Of a stretch of DNA of 64,000 nucleotides, positions 23,296 to 36,018 are shown one piece after another. The DNA comes from Symbiodinium natans (taxonomy: Eukaryota > Sar > Dinophyceae > Suessiales > Symbiodiniaceae). Both the position numbers and the translations under genes were made by a program. Under the pieces are notes generated by a model. It did no database searches and was not told where the DNA came from. It was given only the letters and a program-made list of their open reading frames with translations. Location of the stretch: NCBI GenBank assembly GCA_905221605.1, contig CAJNDS010002182.1, forward strand, positions 62,001 through 126,000. The letters run 5' to 3'. Position 1 is the stretch's first letter. Each line of letters begins with the position of its first letter.

Positions 23296-26000
23296 CTTTG
23301 TCTTCGTCAATACTGCAACGCCCAACATCCCCGAAGTGACAAGTAGGGGGCAATGCCAGAAGCTCCGCACCAACGGCCGCCAAAATCCTGAGCGACTCAA
23401 GCGAGGCTCTCTGGCGAAGTCACCATCATGTCTCACTCAGAATGTTTACCCTTGTCGAAGCCAATGAACCCATTGGAGCTTGGGGGATGGACATGATTTG
23501 GTATTTCGCAATCATGTACACCCCTCCACCTCCGGCAATAATTTCTAGGAAGGAAAGGAAGGAGTGGTAGGTCACCCTTGCTCATTTTCTTGGTGCCAGT
23601 TTGGTCTCACAGGGCCAGCCGGGCATCATGCATGCCTCAGTCCGTTCTTTTCGCACAACTGTCCAAGAGCTTGTGTACTCCGCACAAACACAGCGAATTT
23701 CGCTGGCAGCGGCAATATCCACCCCAAGCCTAGCAATTGCGTGTCTGCAGGATCACGGAATGTCTGGACACAAGGCACGCTGTTGACCGATGTTATTGAG
23801 ACCAACATTTTACGAACTCCGCGTCGCAAAACGAGCTCCTGATCTCAACACTTGGCTGAGATAGACCCTTGGAATGGAGTTGGAAGCCCTACCCCTTCCC
23901 AAACTGTGGGGCAACCTCCTTCATAGCTCGAACACTGCACCACAGACAGCTTCGTCCTCGCACGCACGTGCCCGGCACAATGAAGCCCTTCTCAAGGACT
24001 GCCCAGGGCAAGCAGTCTGTACTTTCAGAGATCGGCATTTGCGAGAACGCAGGATTACGTTGGGATCTGGAAGGGCTTCCTCCACGCAGTCCGCGATTTC
24101 GCTCTTGCAGCACAAGGACGTCGACCGCGAAGCACTCCTGGCAACAGCTCACCCCGCAGGAAGGCACACGTGGCGCATCTCGTGTGGCAAACGGATTTCA
24201 CGTGCCCTTCTTTGTCCTGAGGTTGGACAGGCCGGAGACGGTCGGACACATCTGCCTTGGTTGCGTCCCAGAAGCAAGTACTGAGAGGCCGTGCACAACC
24301 TGTGCACTCTTTCGAGTCGGAAGGACCTGTGCCCTCACGATGAGATTCAAGTCAAAGGTGTCCCAGTGAGTGCTCACACTCGTAATCACCAAAAATATTG
24401 ACACACTTGGTAGCTCTCAGGCAGCCGGCCGCAAGTACCAGGAGCTAAGAAGGTCAGGTCAGTTCAGGTTAGAGGGCGGTGCAGACAAAAACGCTTGCGG
24501 CAGCTCCCCCATAGCCAAAGCCCACACAATCGAAAGCCAACTTGTTCTAGAACCTTCTTGTTGCAGGCCTTGTAGTTCAGGCGTGCGACGCCAAGAATGC
24601 ACCGCCAAGAGCCCCGCTGCTCGCATACCACCTGCAGACTGCAGAATTGCACCGTGGCCTGTGCCACGATCGCGCAAGCACTGCTTGGTAAAACCGCTGC
24701 GTTCACTGCCGCAAGAGTTGGACAGCTTGATCCAGCTTCAAAAAGTGTGGAGCCGCTATCAGTCAACATCTATTCTGCTCTGAACGGCATGCAGCGTGCC
24801 CCCAACGCCGTGCTTGAAGGAAGGCACGCATGAGCCACGATCAAATTGAGGATGCGCCGAGTTGCATTCCTACAACTCGCCACCGCGAGATACCAGTGCT
24901 GGCCAACCGCAAAGACGTTTGAACAGGTGAATCCGACGTGGCGCAGGCTTTGACACATGCCTGTGAGGAGTTTTCTTTGGTGTCACTTCAGAATTCACTT
25001 CAACTCGCGGTGGAGACTGGAAATGCCCGGCTTGACTCTCACAAAAAGCCCACTCGGTGATGGCTGCCACACAAAGCCTTGCTCTTCACATGCTCTGTCG
25101 GCTCAAAAAATTTGCTCCGCATTGATTCTTGCCAACCACATCCAACCACTGAGCCAGCTATTGGAGCAAGGTGGTCATGTGTGCACGCACGAATGCGCTC
25201 AGCATGGTTCAACACCACGTGCTGCCACATGCCGCGCGGCATCATGAATGCTCTCCGGACATCAAGTCCATCAAGTCATTCACTCAGGGCGCGGCGCCTT
25301 GACTGTATGCATCACCTCGCCTTCGCCCTACCTGCGGTCGACTATCTCAATGCACAAAAGGCTCATCCTGCGGCTTTCTACTCTCCATTCGCGCCCGACA
25401 CCATGAGGAAGAATACCTGAACATGCAGTGCTTGCACACACCAACTCACTCATGCAAGGCTCATCCCTAGTGCCAATGCTTTCATAGTCAGTCTAGTATC
25501 CTCGCAGTTGTCCCGATCACGAGCCACCTGACCTAAATGACCCAGCAAAAGATCACGTCAAGCCAGCCGAAACGAAAGTGAAGAAGCGCAGATAAGCTAA
25601 CACAAACAACGGCGAGGCTGGCAAGGGCCACGGTCCGTGAATCATAATCCAATCACAGGGCTTTGCAACTCAACCTGCTACTGCCGGGTGACCTGGTAGC
25701 GCTTTCATGCCAGCGCTGACGTGCTGTTCTGCACACCCGTGGCCATGGCAAAGCCAGAAAAGGCAGAAGACTTCAAAGCAAACCTTACCTAGAGATACCA
25801 AGTTGCCAACAGGGGATATCAATGTGAGGTACAGACCGGCTGATTGTCATGTCACCTTGTCATTGTACGCTTGGCTGAAATAACAAAGAAGTCCTCCTTA
25901 GTCCTCAAGAAAGGATGCCCATCCCCCGCACCGTGACACTTGTAAATCACCTAAGGATTTCGTTCCGATTTCCCTCACAAGCTGGAACTACCACTACCGC
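23296..26000. other. no recognisable gene
   Basis: Frames up to 166 codons (23869-24369, plus strand) are present without a recognised signature. I see no repeats or RNA genes. Confidence 0.4.
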
Positions 26001-26060
26001 ACAAAGCACATCACAAAGCACATCACAAAGCACATCACAAAGCACATCACAAGCACAAGG
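26001..26060. repeat. 12-base tandem repeat (ACAAAGCACATC)
   Basis: Four perfect head-to-tail copies of ACAAAGCACATC, then a decayed copy. The plus frame reads Ser-Thr-Ser-Gln four times. It is a minisatellite of unknown role. Confidence 0.95.
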
Positions 26061-26380
26061 TTCAGAGCGATATGCCTATGTGCAATGGCTGCAATAGCAT
26101 TGATCTCAAAGATGACATCTGCCCAATTCGTTAAGGCCAATCATCACGTAAACCCGCAAACCGACTCTCGCAGCAGTGGAGGCTTTTCATGAACTGTCGT
26201 CTAGGGAGCAACGAAACGAAAAGGGCTCAAAAACTCGAAGCATACTTGGGTCCGGGGCCTTTCTTGCTGTCTCAGATTTGCGGAGGCGTTGCGCAGTGGT
26301 TATGGCAGGTCAGCCAAATGAGCTCGTTTGCTGGTTCTGATTGTTTAAACTATTCAAATTCTTCTAGTCTTTTTAATCCA

Positions 26381-26451
26381 ATTATTCTAATTATTCTACT
26401 TGTTCTAATTGTTCGAATAATTGTTCTAATCATTCTAATAGCTCTAATAAC
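26381..26451. repeat. 9-base degenerate repeat (CTAATNNTT)
   Basis: About seven consecutive units of the form CTAATTATT, CTACTTGTT, CTAATTGTT, CTAATCATT and CTAATAGCT. It is AT-rich in a GC-richer setting and ends at a run of C. Confidence 0.85.
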
Positions 26452-29400
26452 CCCCGCCCCCCACCGGGGCTTCCGGAGCCCCTATGACCGTAGGACTACC
26501 GACTGCTTCTGCAAAAAGCTGGTGTTAAGCTGGCGTGCACAGATCGGTTCTCCCGCATTGTTCAAGTGGATGTTCTTGTCAAGTCGACCTAGCAAGTTTC
26601 TGAAAGGGTGTGCTCTACTCATGTCCACTGTCCACTTCAGATTCCTCACACATTATATACACCCCCCCCTCAGTTAAGAGAACTTGAAAGAGCTTGCAGT
26701 GTCCCATCAGAACCGATTCTTCTCAATGGAGGGCCTGCTGAGGCATTGAATCAAGGAGCAGTGGCGGGGGGGGGTATGCAATGGAGGTCAACAGTGCTGA
26801 AACGTCCTATACTACGAAACACGCTTGAGGTTCAGAGGTGTTGCCTGACTGGCAGATACGGAAGGCGCCCATGACACATGTGCAAGTGCGTAGTTGTTTG
26901 AGTCAAGCAGAATCAGACTTTTGCAGGTGCAATGTTCTGGACCAGATGTGACCACTACACCAGACCACTCTGAGTACCGATTGCCTTTTTCTCAACTGCG
27001 CGCATGAGGGAAGCTGCAAGGCACGGAGGTCGGATCGGCCAACGCCAGCGCAAGCGACGCGAGCGCAGGGCCTGAGAAGTGCGCCATGCGCGAGGAGCAG
27101 GGTGCTTGAGGTGCTTGAGGTGCCTGAGGTGCTCGACGGACGTGGCGCACGGCCTTTGAGAGCAGTGCTGCTTTGGCACCGTGTCACCAGGCTACGGCAC
27201 CCCTAAGCCTTGGAGGGCCCAAAGCCTTGGAGCCCAAAGCCTTGGAGACGTGGCAAATTGGCTGAGGTTGGCAGCGGTTGAGGCGGTTGAGACATCTAAC
27301 TTTACCATGATGGCGGATCCAAGGACAGGTCAAGCTGGCTTGAAAACTGGCGTCAAAGTGGCCATGTGGTGTACTAGCAGCTGCTCAGCGCCCCCCTGAC
27401 GATCACTTTCAATGTGCTGGCACGAACCACGAGTTTCTCAGCTTTGGCGAGCTAGAGAAGGAGACCGCTGCCTTTCATGCAAGCATCGAAGGGCAACAGG
27501 CCGGCGTGAGTCGTTGAAGAACACCCTTCCAAGTTTGAAAATTTGGCCTGCAAGGCTTCACTCGCCAAGCCAAGCCCCAAACAACTGGCGCCTTCCATTG
27601 TCAATGGAACTCGTAAATTCCAAGAGCACACCACCTCGGCTGGCACAGAAGCCCACGGCGAGGATGTCCAAAAGCTGAAAAGCTAGTTCCTCCAACGTGT
27701 GCCGGGTTGTTTTCAAGCTCGCCCCTGAACCCCACCATCCCTCCCCAGCGAAAGAAGCTTAACTCGGCTGTGGCCAGCATAGCCATATGAGTCATATGAG
27801 ACAAGATGCCCCCCTTTAAAGCCAGCAACTCTTGATTGCGAAGCGGCTGTTGCGAGCATGCACCGTGCCCGAAGCTTACACTTGCCGCAGCTTTTGAGCC
27901 TGCTCAAGTAGCGCACACGCTTTGGCCACTTTGCGATCAGGGAAGTCTGCGAGGTGGAGATGTCAAGCTTGGGGGCTTGGTGTGAGCCTCAAGCCCGCGA
28001 AACATCATCGAGGACCTCACGCGTTTAGAGCGCCGAAGATGGAACGCCGTCAGGCAATCCTCAGCCCTTTTTCCAAAACCCTGCGTTCAACGCAGCTCGC
28101 TGCAGCATTCGGCTGGGAGGAAAGTGAAGAGGAGAGACGTCATCCTAAATGAGTGCGTCTCTTGAATGCCGAGTTGGCTGTTGAATGTTGTTCAGCATCA
28201 ATTCTCTGAAGGCTCAGGTGTTTTTGCACCCTGCCCGGCCGATTGCTTCAACATCTTGCAGAGTGCAGTGGACGGAGCATGACTGGTTTCCAGCTCTGGC
28301 AGACTGCCCATGTGCGCTGACCTTTGCAGCCCATGTTTTGCGGAACTGCTACGTTCCTCCTTTCCGAGAGCCACGCTGTTGGTGGCGTAGGTGTGACATT
28401 CAGCTGCAGGCTTCTTGCACCTGCGCAGATCATTGCATGGGCCCATGTTGGGAGCTGTAAGCTGCCACCACGCAGGGAGTTTCTGTCAAGTCTCCGCTGG
28501 CTGCACAGAACTCCCACAGGCTCCAGCCCGAGGCTGAATCAAGTGGTGATAGCAGATGGCAGATTGCAGTCTCACCAAGCGGCTCCAGGCTCGCTCTGTC
28601 ATCTTACAGAAATCTCAACGTCAATGACTTTGCAGGAACACGGCTGCGGAAAGATCGCCCCGGCGCAGACCCGCGAACTGCTCAGCCGGATGTGCCCTGC
28701 AATGCCTTCTCAAGCGGCGCAGTGGCTCAGCTAGGAGGCGTCGCTTGCATCCAAGACTTCGGACGGCCAACAGTTGGCGCAGCTTCTCGAAATAAATCCG
28801 GGCAGCACAGCCTCAATTTCGCCACGGGCTCCGTGCAGTCAGACACGGTAAGCCTTCATGACTGCATGAGCTCGGCATCATGACGTGAGAGCTATCGTCT
28901 TCGAACGATCCAGACTTCTTCACGCGTTCCGACTCGACTGAAAGGGACTAGAGATCGTTGTCAGAGGCCCACACCCAAAAAGGCACTGACCACAACCTGT
29001 CCTACAAGGTCCTTCAGTACGGCCGACTCTGACACCCTTAACAAATCTGCCAATGTCCGACCCTTTTGTGTCAACGTTCAACAGCTTTTCGTGTTCGCGT
29101 GTGAGGAAGTTGCCAGACAGTAGTATGCGGGTGCACCGGAACAAACAACACGGCTAAGCCACCGTGTCTTGTCCGACCTTGTTGAGAGTCCTATGCCCGA
29201 CACGCGGCGATGCAGGATGCGTCAACCCCGACATCCGAAGGCAGAGAGCAAGGCGGCCGGAGGGCGAACCCCCGACACCCGCAGGAATCTCCGGCATCCC
29301 GCGAGACCTTCAGGGAAGTTTGGGGTCCTTTGAGCGATGTGCGGCGATTGAGGTGAGCCGGTTGCTGGTCCTTCTTGGCTGGCCTTGAGTTATCTTAAGG

Positions 29401-30300
29401 CTTCATTGAGGCTTCATGGAAGGGCAAAGGACCAAGCTTGTTGCTGGTCCAAACTGCGCCCCAATCACTCTAACCCGAACCCTTGTGTAGCCTGTCATAG
29501 GCAGCAACAAGTTGGAGACAGAAGATGAAAGCGGTCATGCTGGCTGATCTGACGGGTGCTGCAGGACAGTGACTGCGGGCGGCTGCGAGTATCAGCAAGA
29601 AGGCAATCGAGAACTACGTACTGGACAAACTCGGGGCAGGCTCACCTCAAAGCAACCTTCTGCAATTAGCAGCTCTCAGATCAGTCTGACCGCATCAAAG
29701 AGCTGTCAGCCCGTGTACCGCAATCTGTGTCTGTCCGGCACCGTGACTCACCTGGCGCGGTCCTCACGGGCATGATCGTGAAACCCCTGCAGCAGCCCCT
29801 GTGCAGGTGCGACATCTCCGCAGCAAGGCTAAGGAACGACAAGTACCGGAGCGCCCCTACTGAGCTACTTACAGCTTGTCTGTTGGCACGTGAGAAGCGG
29901 ACCGGGACGGCCTGCCTTCCAGGCTGAGCACACAACGCAGCACACCTGAACCGCCCGCTCCAAAAAGGACCCGGAAGCAAGCGGCTTCCTCAGGAAGGCA
30001 TTTTCCTTAGAAAGGCTTCCTCAGGTTTGCAAATGCAATTCCGAAGCGGAATGAGGCTGAGCCTTGGTCACTTGCAGCCTTAGCCTTTGTCTCGGGGTTC
30101 GCATCTGCGAACGGTGGCGAAACCGGAGGTTGCATCGAACGACAAGCCTTCGAGGCCACTGTCCCTCAAGCCGCAAAGCTTTCAGGACTGCAGCGCTTCA
30201 GCGCCAAGACGACATCCCTTCGCACACAGACTCGACACAAAGGTACCCTCAACCCGCAATGCGATCGAGGCCCAAGCCCATCTAGATGTCTAAACTGCAG
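26452..30300. other. no recognisable gene; small local repeats
   Basis: Local repeats include a 9-base GTGCTTGAG-type repeat at about 27108-27136 (four units) and three AAAGCCTTGGAG-type units at 27204-27248. Reading frames are short and unassigned. Confidence 0.4.
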
Positions 30301-30860
30301 TCATATTCTCATAGCTCCTTGCAGTGCTGACTTTGGCTGCAAACCTCGGCATCCCGTCCACAGTGGCACTCCGGAAGAATGCCGGCTTGTGCAACACCTC
30401 CACCTCCATCTGAACCAGTTCGCAGATCGCTGACAACGCGGCACCGAAGACAGCTTCTTGAGGCGAGATGCAAGGGATGCATGCTTCGGACGGCGTACAA
30501 GAGGAATTTTTCCTGCAAAGCTATGACACAAGCTCCCACGCCCCTTGCAGGCTTCTCCTCTTGAGGAAACCACGGCCGTGAGATCGGTGAGATGGCCCAA
30601 GTCTCGCATTGGAAAGTGGTGCTGCATAGGACCTATCAACTGAAGGAGCTCCGCAGTATCTTTGCATCCATCTGTACAGCAAAGTACCTCATCCACTTGC
30701 AGATAGATGTGGTGGACGGCCGCAAGTCCCGCAACAATGGGGTAGAAGGCACCCACGTGGACTACGATCCTGCTAAACATGGGGTGTGTGGCTTCGTCGC
30801 CGAAAAGCAGAAGTTGGGCTGGGCCGGAAGACTTGGCCACAAAAGCCTTGAGAGCTTGGA
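30301..30860 (-). mobile_element. decayed Ty1/Copia-type reverse transcriptase fragment (probable)
   Basis: A 179-codon minus-strand frame contains YLQVDEVLCCTDGCKD, then LLQLIGPMQHHFPMRDLGHL. This matches the order and spacing of the Copia reverse transcriptase catalytic block: a Y-V-D-D-L/V motif, about 25 residues, then F-x-M-x-D-L-G-x-L. The second catalytic Asp is Glu here (VDE in place of VDD), which would disable the enzyme. After this block the frame appears to shift. A second minus frame (30539-30309) reads ACVIALQEKFLLYA, resembling the L-S-Q-x-K-Y segment that follows in intact Copia proteins. No integrase, gag, RNase H or LTRs were seen nearby, so this is a fragment. The alternative is a chance resemblance, though two ordered matches make that less likely. 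Confidence 0.5.
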
Positions 30861-31780
30861 CAGTACAAGCAGCGGTTCTGCCCCGAGAACAAGCTGTGTT
30901 GAAATTTTGTTCAGCTTGGACATTCCAAAAAGCCTGAACTCACTGTAGCAGATTCTGCGCATGACCTGGCAGAGGCCAATGCTGTGAGGTGCATGCTGGT
31001 GGACGCCGGGGATGCATTATCACTGCGGCGTCCTCAGATGCAGATGGGCCTGAATGCCACGGCCGATATATGAAATGAAACTCCAACGAAAGGCTCCAGA
31101 CCCATGACATCCCGACTTGACCTCACGGCCAATCCCCAACTCTTCAGAACCCAACACACAGCCTTACAGGTTGCCTGGCCCAAATCTAGATTCGGATTGC
31201 GCCAAACTCTTAGGGACGAAACTCGGATGTCTGTTTGTTTCCTGGCCGGCGCTGTGTGCACCACGCGAGTTTTTTACAATTTGCCGTGAAGGGCTCAGTT
31301 CCCGTGATGCCCTAAGCGGTCAAGCTGCTGTGGCGGACACTGCACCTGGTCACAAGGTCACTTGTCGACTGATGCTGCGCAAACACATGGGAGTGTCTGC
31401 AAAACCACTGCTCCACATGTTCACACACCGTTGCGCTCTGATATGAGAGAGCTGCCAGCTAAACTGTTCTATGACAAGGCATGTGCCCAAACTTTCTTGT
31501 GGGATTTAGCCAGTCCAGCTACGCTCACAGTCCAAAGTCACGGGTGTACCCCAATGCTGTGATTGACTGGATGCATTTGGATGCACACTTCATCAGACCG
31601 TGGCTAGGCAAGGATCAAGAACCAGTTGGACCACGCAGGATGAGATCTGCACCCAGTTGTGCAATTTCGGTAGGCTCCCTTCAAACTGATTGAGGTAGAG
31701 AAGCCTGCAGATGCGGAGCCTGGCGCCATTCCGGGAGCCTGACAGGACGCAATGCAGCCAGGGCTCCTTAGCCTCAGACC
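30861..31780. other. no recognisable gene
   Basis: Short frames only. I see no continuation of the Copia-type match upstream on the minus strand beyond about 30860. Confidence 0.4.
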
Positions 31781-32059
31781 AACTCCATATCAGAGGTCAG
31801 GGGCGAGCTTGCCCTTGCAGTGAGGCGTGAATTGCGGGAGCGACGGGACTTTTCAGCAATGCGGAGCGAGGCTAGAGACAGACTGAAGTTGAGTCCGAAG
31901 CTCACTGAGAAGGAGAGCTTTCGTGAAAGGGTCCAGGATCTGGGAGTCGCTCGGAGGCGACGCTTACGTCGCACCGGCGAACGGAAGTTCCTGAGGCTGC
32001 CAGCATGTTTTGCAGACTCCCCAAAAAGCGCAGTCCTGCCCGGCCCTTGCCGCGGGTAG
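31781..32059 (+). CDS. possible charged exon (Arg/Glu/Lys-rich)
   Basis: A plus-strand frame open from about 31781 to the stop at 32057 encodes an alternating acidic/basic stretch with VRRELRERRDFSAMRSEARD and then LTEKESFRERVQDLG, followed by a run of Arg. The composition suggests a helix or coiled coil and is unlike the neighbouring Ser/Pro/Cys-rich chance frames. No family is recognised, and no start or splice site could be fixed. The minus strand of the same DNA is also open but of low-complexity Ser/Arg composition. It could be one exon of a dinoflagellate gene or chance. Confidence 0.2.
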   Translation, partial: NSISEVRGELALAVRRELRERRDFSAMRSEARDRLKLSPKLTEKESFRERVQDLGVARRRRLRRTGERKFLRLPACFADSPKSAVLPGPCRG

Positions 32060-35000
32060 CTCCTGAGTCTCAGGTGAGCTTCACGAAAATGACCGTTGCC
32101 GGCTGCCGAAGTCTGACTTCAAGGACGTCGTTTGGGAGCTGGTCATCAAACAACATCAATCCTGCGACCGCAAAATGCATGTCAGCCTGAATCAACTCTA
32201 CATGTCGGAAAAACCTTTGCACAAGCCATACCTGAGCGCAACTACACCGTGCCAACTCGAACATGGTAGAACCGGTGACTCTTCAGATCTTTGTCGGGCC
32301 AACATTTTCGCTGTGCCTTGCCCACACGCGTGTCCTCATTTGATGTGCCCCGACCCTAGAGCCAGGCCTCCATCGTGAATCGCCCTGCCTCGCACAGAAC
32401 AAAAAGAGGAATCCGTTGGGAGAGATGCGTCTGCGAACAGGTGCCTTTAAAATGCAGCTGCCGCACTGTGAGTGCCACACTACATGACCTGTCCAACCTT
32501 GTCTAAACGAAACTATAAACCAGGAATTTTCGGTAGTTATGGAGAGCCAGTCACCCCAATCCCCAAAAACGGGAAGCATGAGGAAGCCGGAAGCCAGCAG
32601 GAAGCAAGTGGGAAGCCAAAGCCGGGGCATTGCTGGAACTTCGTGGAAATTGTTAGACAACTCTCAGAAAAGATAATAAGTCTCAATCCGTCGTCACGGA
32701 GCTGAGAGCGATAAGCGGTACAAGCTGCAACATGCACAACTGACATCATTTCTGTGGGACGAATGCTTGCTCTTCAGCCGGAGATCTGCTCCCGACGTGC
32801 AACAAGTGAACGGCTACCGATTCCACCCGTGGACCGGGTTTCACCAGAAGCTTCTGGCAGGGACTCGTGCGCGTTCCGAGCCTGGAAGCTGGGCCGCTGC
32901 AGCCAAGAGTAGCTGAGGTGAAAAAAACCATTTCAAAGGCGTATACAGGCAGGTGTCCATTGCATAACAGCGAAGATGAGCCATGAGGCACGCTGCTCTG
33001 GATCCAGCTCCCCGGCTGCTGTTCCTCAAAGCAACAACCCGAAAGTGAACTTTTTGGGCATTTCTACTCGCATGTGCCGCTCTTGGAGACAGAGGCACCG
33101 CGAAAAGCGTTTCCACATACGGACAAGCCAACATGTGCCCGCAAACCAGAGACAAATCCGGGGAAAGATAGCCATCACACACAGAATCTGCGACAGGTCG
33201 TGAAGCGATTCGCCATCGGCGACAAACCGAGCTGCTTAACGCCGAACCTGCTAAAGGTGCCGCTGTAGATGTGGATGCACGGGTCACAAGTTCACCCCCA
33301 GTCTGGAGTAAAGGCACGACAAGAGCCAGGGTACGTTCGAGCCGTCACTCAGAAGACGATGCACCACATCTTTCGCAAACAACAGTGGCTGCCACATCTA
33401 GAGGCATCCTTCTCCATCCTTCTGGTAAAGGTATGTAGTTGCATGGCGTGGGTCGTGCTTCCGGCAGGCAGCTTCAGCATGACTTGCTGAAAGGAGCCAG
33501 CTTCCATCCAATTAACAAGGAAGAATGGCAACTTTGGGAATCACGTTCTCCATGGCACGAGTGCTAAGGCAAGGACTTAGCGCATGCGAGAAAACGAGCA
33601 TTGACGGAAGGAATGCTCTCTTTGCTGGGTGGACCCGCAGCACCAGCGCTTACTAGCAAAAGCCCCCACAAATGGCAGACCTGCGAGCTTGCCTTCTCAC
33701 TTTGCACCCAGTAATACTTAATACCCGAGTCTTGCAAAGCGGTCTTGGCTCACCTTTACGATCACAAGTCGGGGGCACAACCACGCGTGACACTGACACA
33801 TGGAGCACAAAGTTGCTGGATGCGAAACAAAGGGGGCCCTCCTCAATCCTAGGTCCCTAGGTTACTGGGGATCCCCTGAGGCCCCTGAATCCCTGAATCC
33901 CAAAATCCGTTTTTTGCTAGACCCTAAACCCCGGCCCTCAGTCCACTCGCAGGTCTGAGTTTGCAAGGTGCCTTGTTGACGTCTGCGCCGTTCTGTGCTG
34001 CTGGAAGGGTTGGCTGCACGGCGGCATGCAGCACGCAGTGTTGCTACACAGTGCCGCATCATCATCCATCCAGTCAAGCGTTTCTGCTGCGGACCCGACC
34101 GGCCCAGCATTGCATCTCAGCCTCTCACCGATGCATAGAGGGCCGAGAGGTACTAGCCAATCTGATCCAATCTGCAATGAAACACAATGAAACCCATGGC
34201 AAGATCGGTTTGGGCTCCTTGCCGATGCGATCGCTTGGCACAATGAATGTGCCAGGCTGGATAAGTTGGGTAGACTTCATATCTGCACCAAAGAGGGCAG
34301 ATAACCTGCGATGCTGGGCATTGCCCGCCATGCCCGCCATGCCCTTTCGAAGCTGCGAATCGCTCGAGATTACAAGCTTGGTCATCTGGGGCCATGCGAG
34401 TCAAAATTTGAAGGCACAGAGCCGGGTGGCAGTGTCTAGGCTGCGCTGTGGCCCGCCGCAAGAGCTGTAAACGCCTGTCTGGGATCCAAACAGTCTACGG
34501 CAGGAGCAGGTGCAGCGCTGCCACAGCTGCTTTGCAAACAGTCGCCTGCGGCGCGGGCATTCGGACGTGACCCAGCATGTGATCTTGGCCTTAACTCAGG
34601 TTTGGTAAACCGCCTCTACCAACAGCCCGGTCCGTAAGCCATAGACAGGAGATCGATTCCTGAGGTCGTTGCGCAGACAGCCGCAACGTAGAGGCACGCT
34701 TTGTCTCTCTGTGTCAATGAAGCGAAAACTTCAGCTCTGCTGCTGCAGCTTGCTAGTGCCGCACACAAGGAGCCTTCACACCACATTCAAAGTCTATGGG
34801 TCCTGACGGTCCTGACCTGCAATACTGCACAGAACCGACATGCATTGGAACAAACAAACAAGAAAGGACGGAACAACACAAGAGGGCGTCAAGTAGCAAC
34901 TTCGTTCTTGCGGAGCAACGCTCTTTCCAACCTTTCCAACTAACCTCTTACAAGCTCTTACCAGTTTTTACCGTGTTCTTACCAGCCCTTGGCTCACCCT

Positions 35001-35688
35001 CGTCTGCTTCTCACTGCCCCCTCATTGGCACTGGCACATGGGGCAGGGTCGCAACTGACACCAAGTCACCCAGGCAAGGGGCAGAGCCGGGCAAAGGCAC
35101 GATGGTGCACCAGCGCGCCGCATGACATCCTGGCGCCTTGAACGTGCCCGAGAAGCTCCCTAATGCGAGCATCGTGGAACGTCAGGAAACATCGGGATTC
35201 TTGACAACTTGGCCAGAAGCATGGAACTTAAAAGTACTCAGAAGCCACACAAATCCGGCTCTGCAAGTGGCCGTGGTCGTAGTATCACGGCCATAGCTGC
35301 TTAAGGCTCATAGTTTTGTAGCAATGCAACAACACAGACAGCTCAGAAACCTCGACATGTGCTTCATGGGCCTACGTTTGCTATCCCCTGTTTTGGCGCT
35401 TCAACGCACCAAGTTGCACAGACATGGGATGTGTTGCGGTGGCAGTTTGGGTCGAGCCATGGTAAGCCTCAGCTGCAAAGACTCTAAAAAAAAATGCTTT
35501 CCGCTTGCCCCTCGGAGCAACTGAGCTGTGAACCCTCATCCGCCACTGCACAGACTCCGACAAAATCTAAGCAGCTAAACAGGCGACGTCTGCGAACACA
35601 TGCTGTCCAATGGATGATTCTCGTCACGAACTTCTTGTAAGATGCGTTCTGGGTTAAGACGACGCTACAAGCAGCAAATGCAGTGATG
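32060..35688. other. no recognisable gene
   Basis: Frames up to 169 codons (33961-34470 plus) with no recognised domain. A weak CCCTAAAC/CCCTGAATC cluster at 33886-33935 loosely resembles the complement of TTTAGGG, but it is too short to call. Confidence 0.4.
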
Positions 35689-35765
35689 TGTGCGTGTGTG
35701 CGTGTGTGCGTGTGTGCGTGTGTGCGTGTGTGCGTGTGTGCGTGTGTTCGCGTGAGCGCGTGTGC
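35689..35765. repeat. (GTGTGCGT)n microsatellite
   Basis: About nine units of an 8-base GTGTGCGT repeat with late decay into GTTCGCGTGAGCGCGTG. Confidence 0.95.
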
Positions 35766-35945
35766 TTGTGTTGGTTGAGAACGAGAACGTGCGGCTTGAG
35801 CCCAAGGGCCGGATTCCAATGCGGTCGCTGTCTTGATTCACAGGTTGTCTGCTACTTAAGCAACTCTAAACTGCAACAACTGGGTTGGTGTACCGGAGAT
35901 GCTCTCCGAAATCATGAAGATGGTTGCTGTGTTTATTGCCGGTGT

Positions 35946-36018
35946 TTCTCTCTGTCTCTCGCTCGCTCTCCCTCTCTCTCTCCCCCTCTCTTCTTCTTTT
36001 TCTTCTTCTTCTTCTTTT
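35946..36018. repeat. polypyrimidine tract, (CT)n then (TTC)n
   Basis: About 73 bases of nearly pure pyrimidine on the plus strand, passing from CTCT repeats to TTCTTC repeats. Confidence 0.95.

Noticed and set aside
33886-33935. CCCTAAAC/CCCTGAATC cluster as a telomere relic
   Set aside because: Only one true CCCTAAA unit is present. The rest is CCCTGAATCC, so it is too weak.
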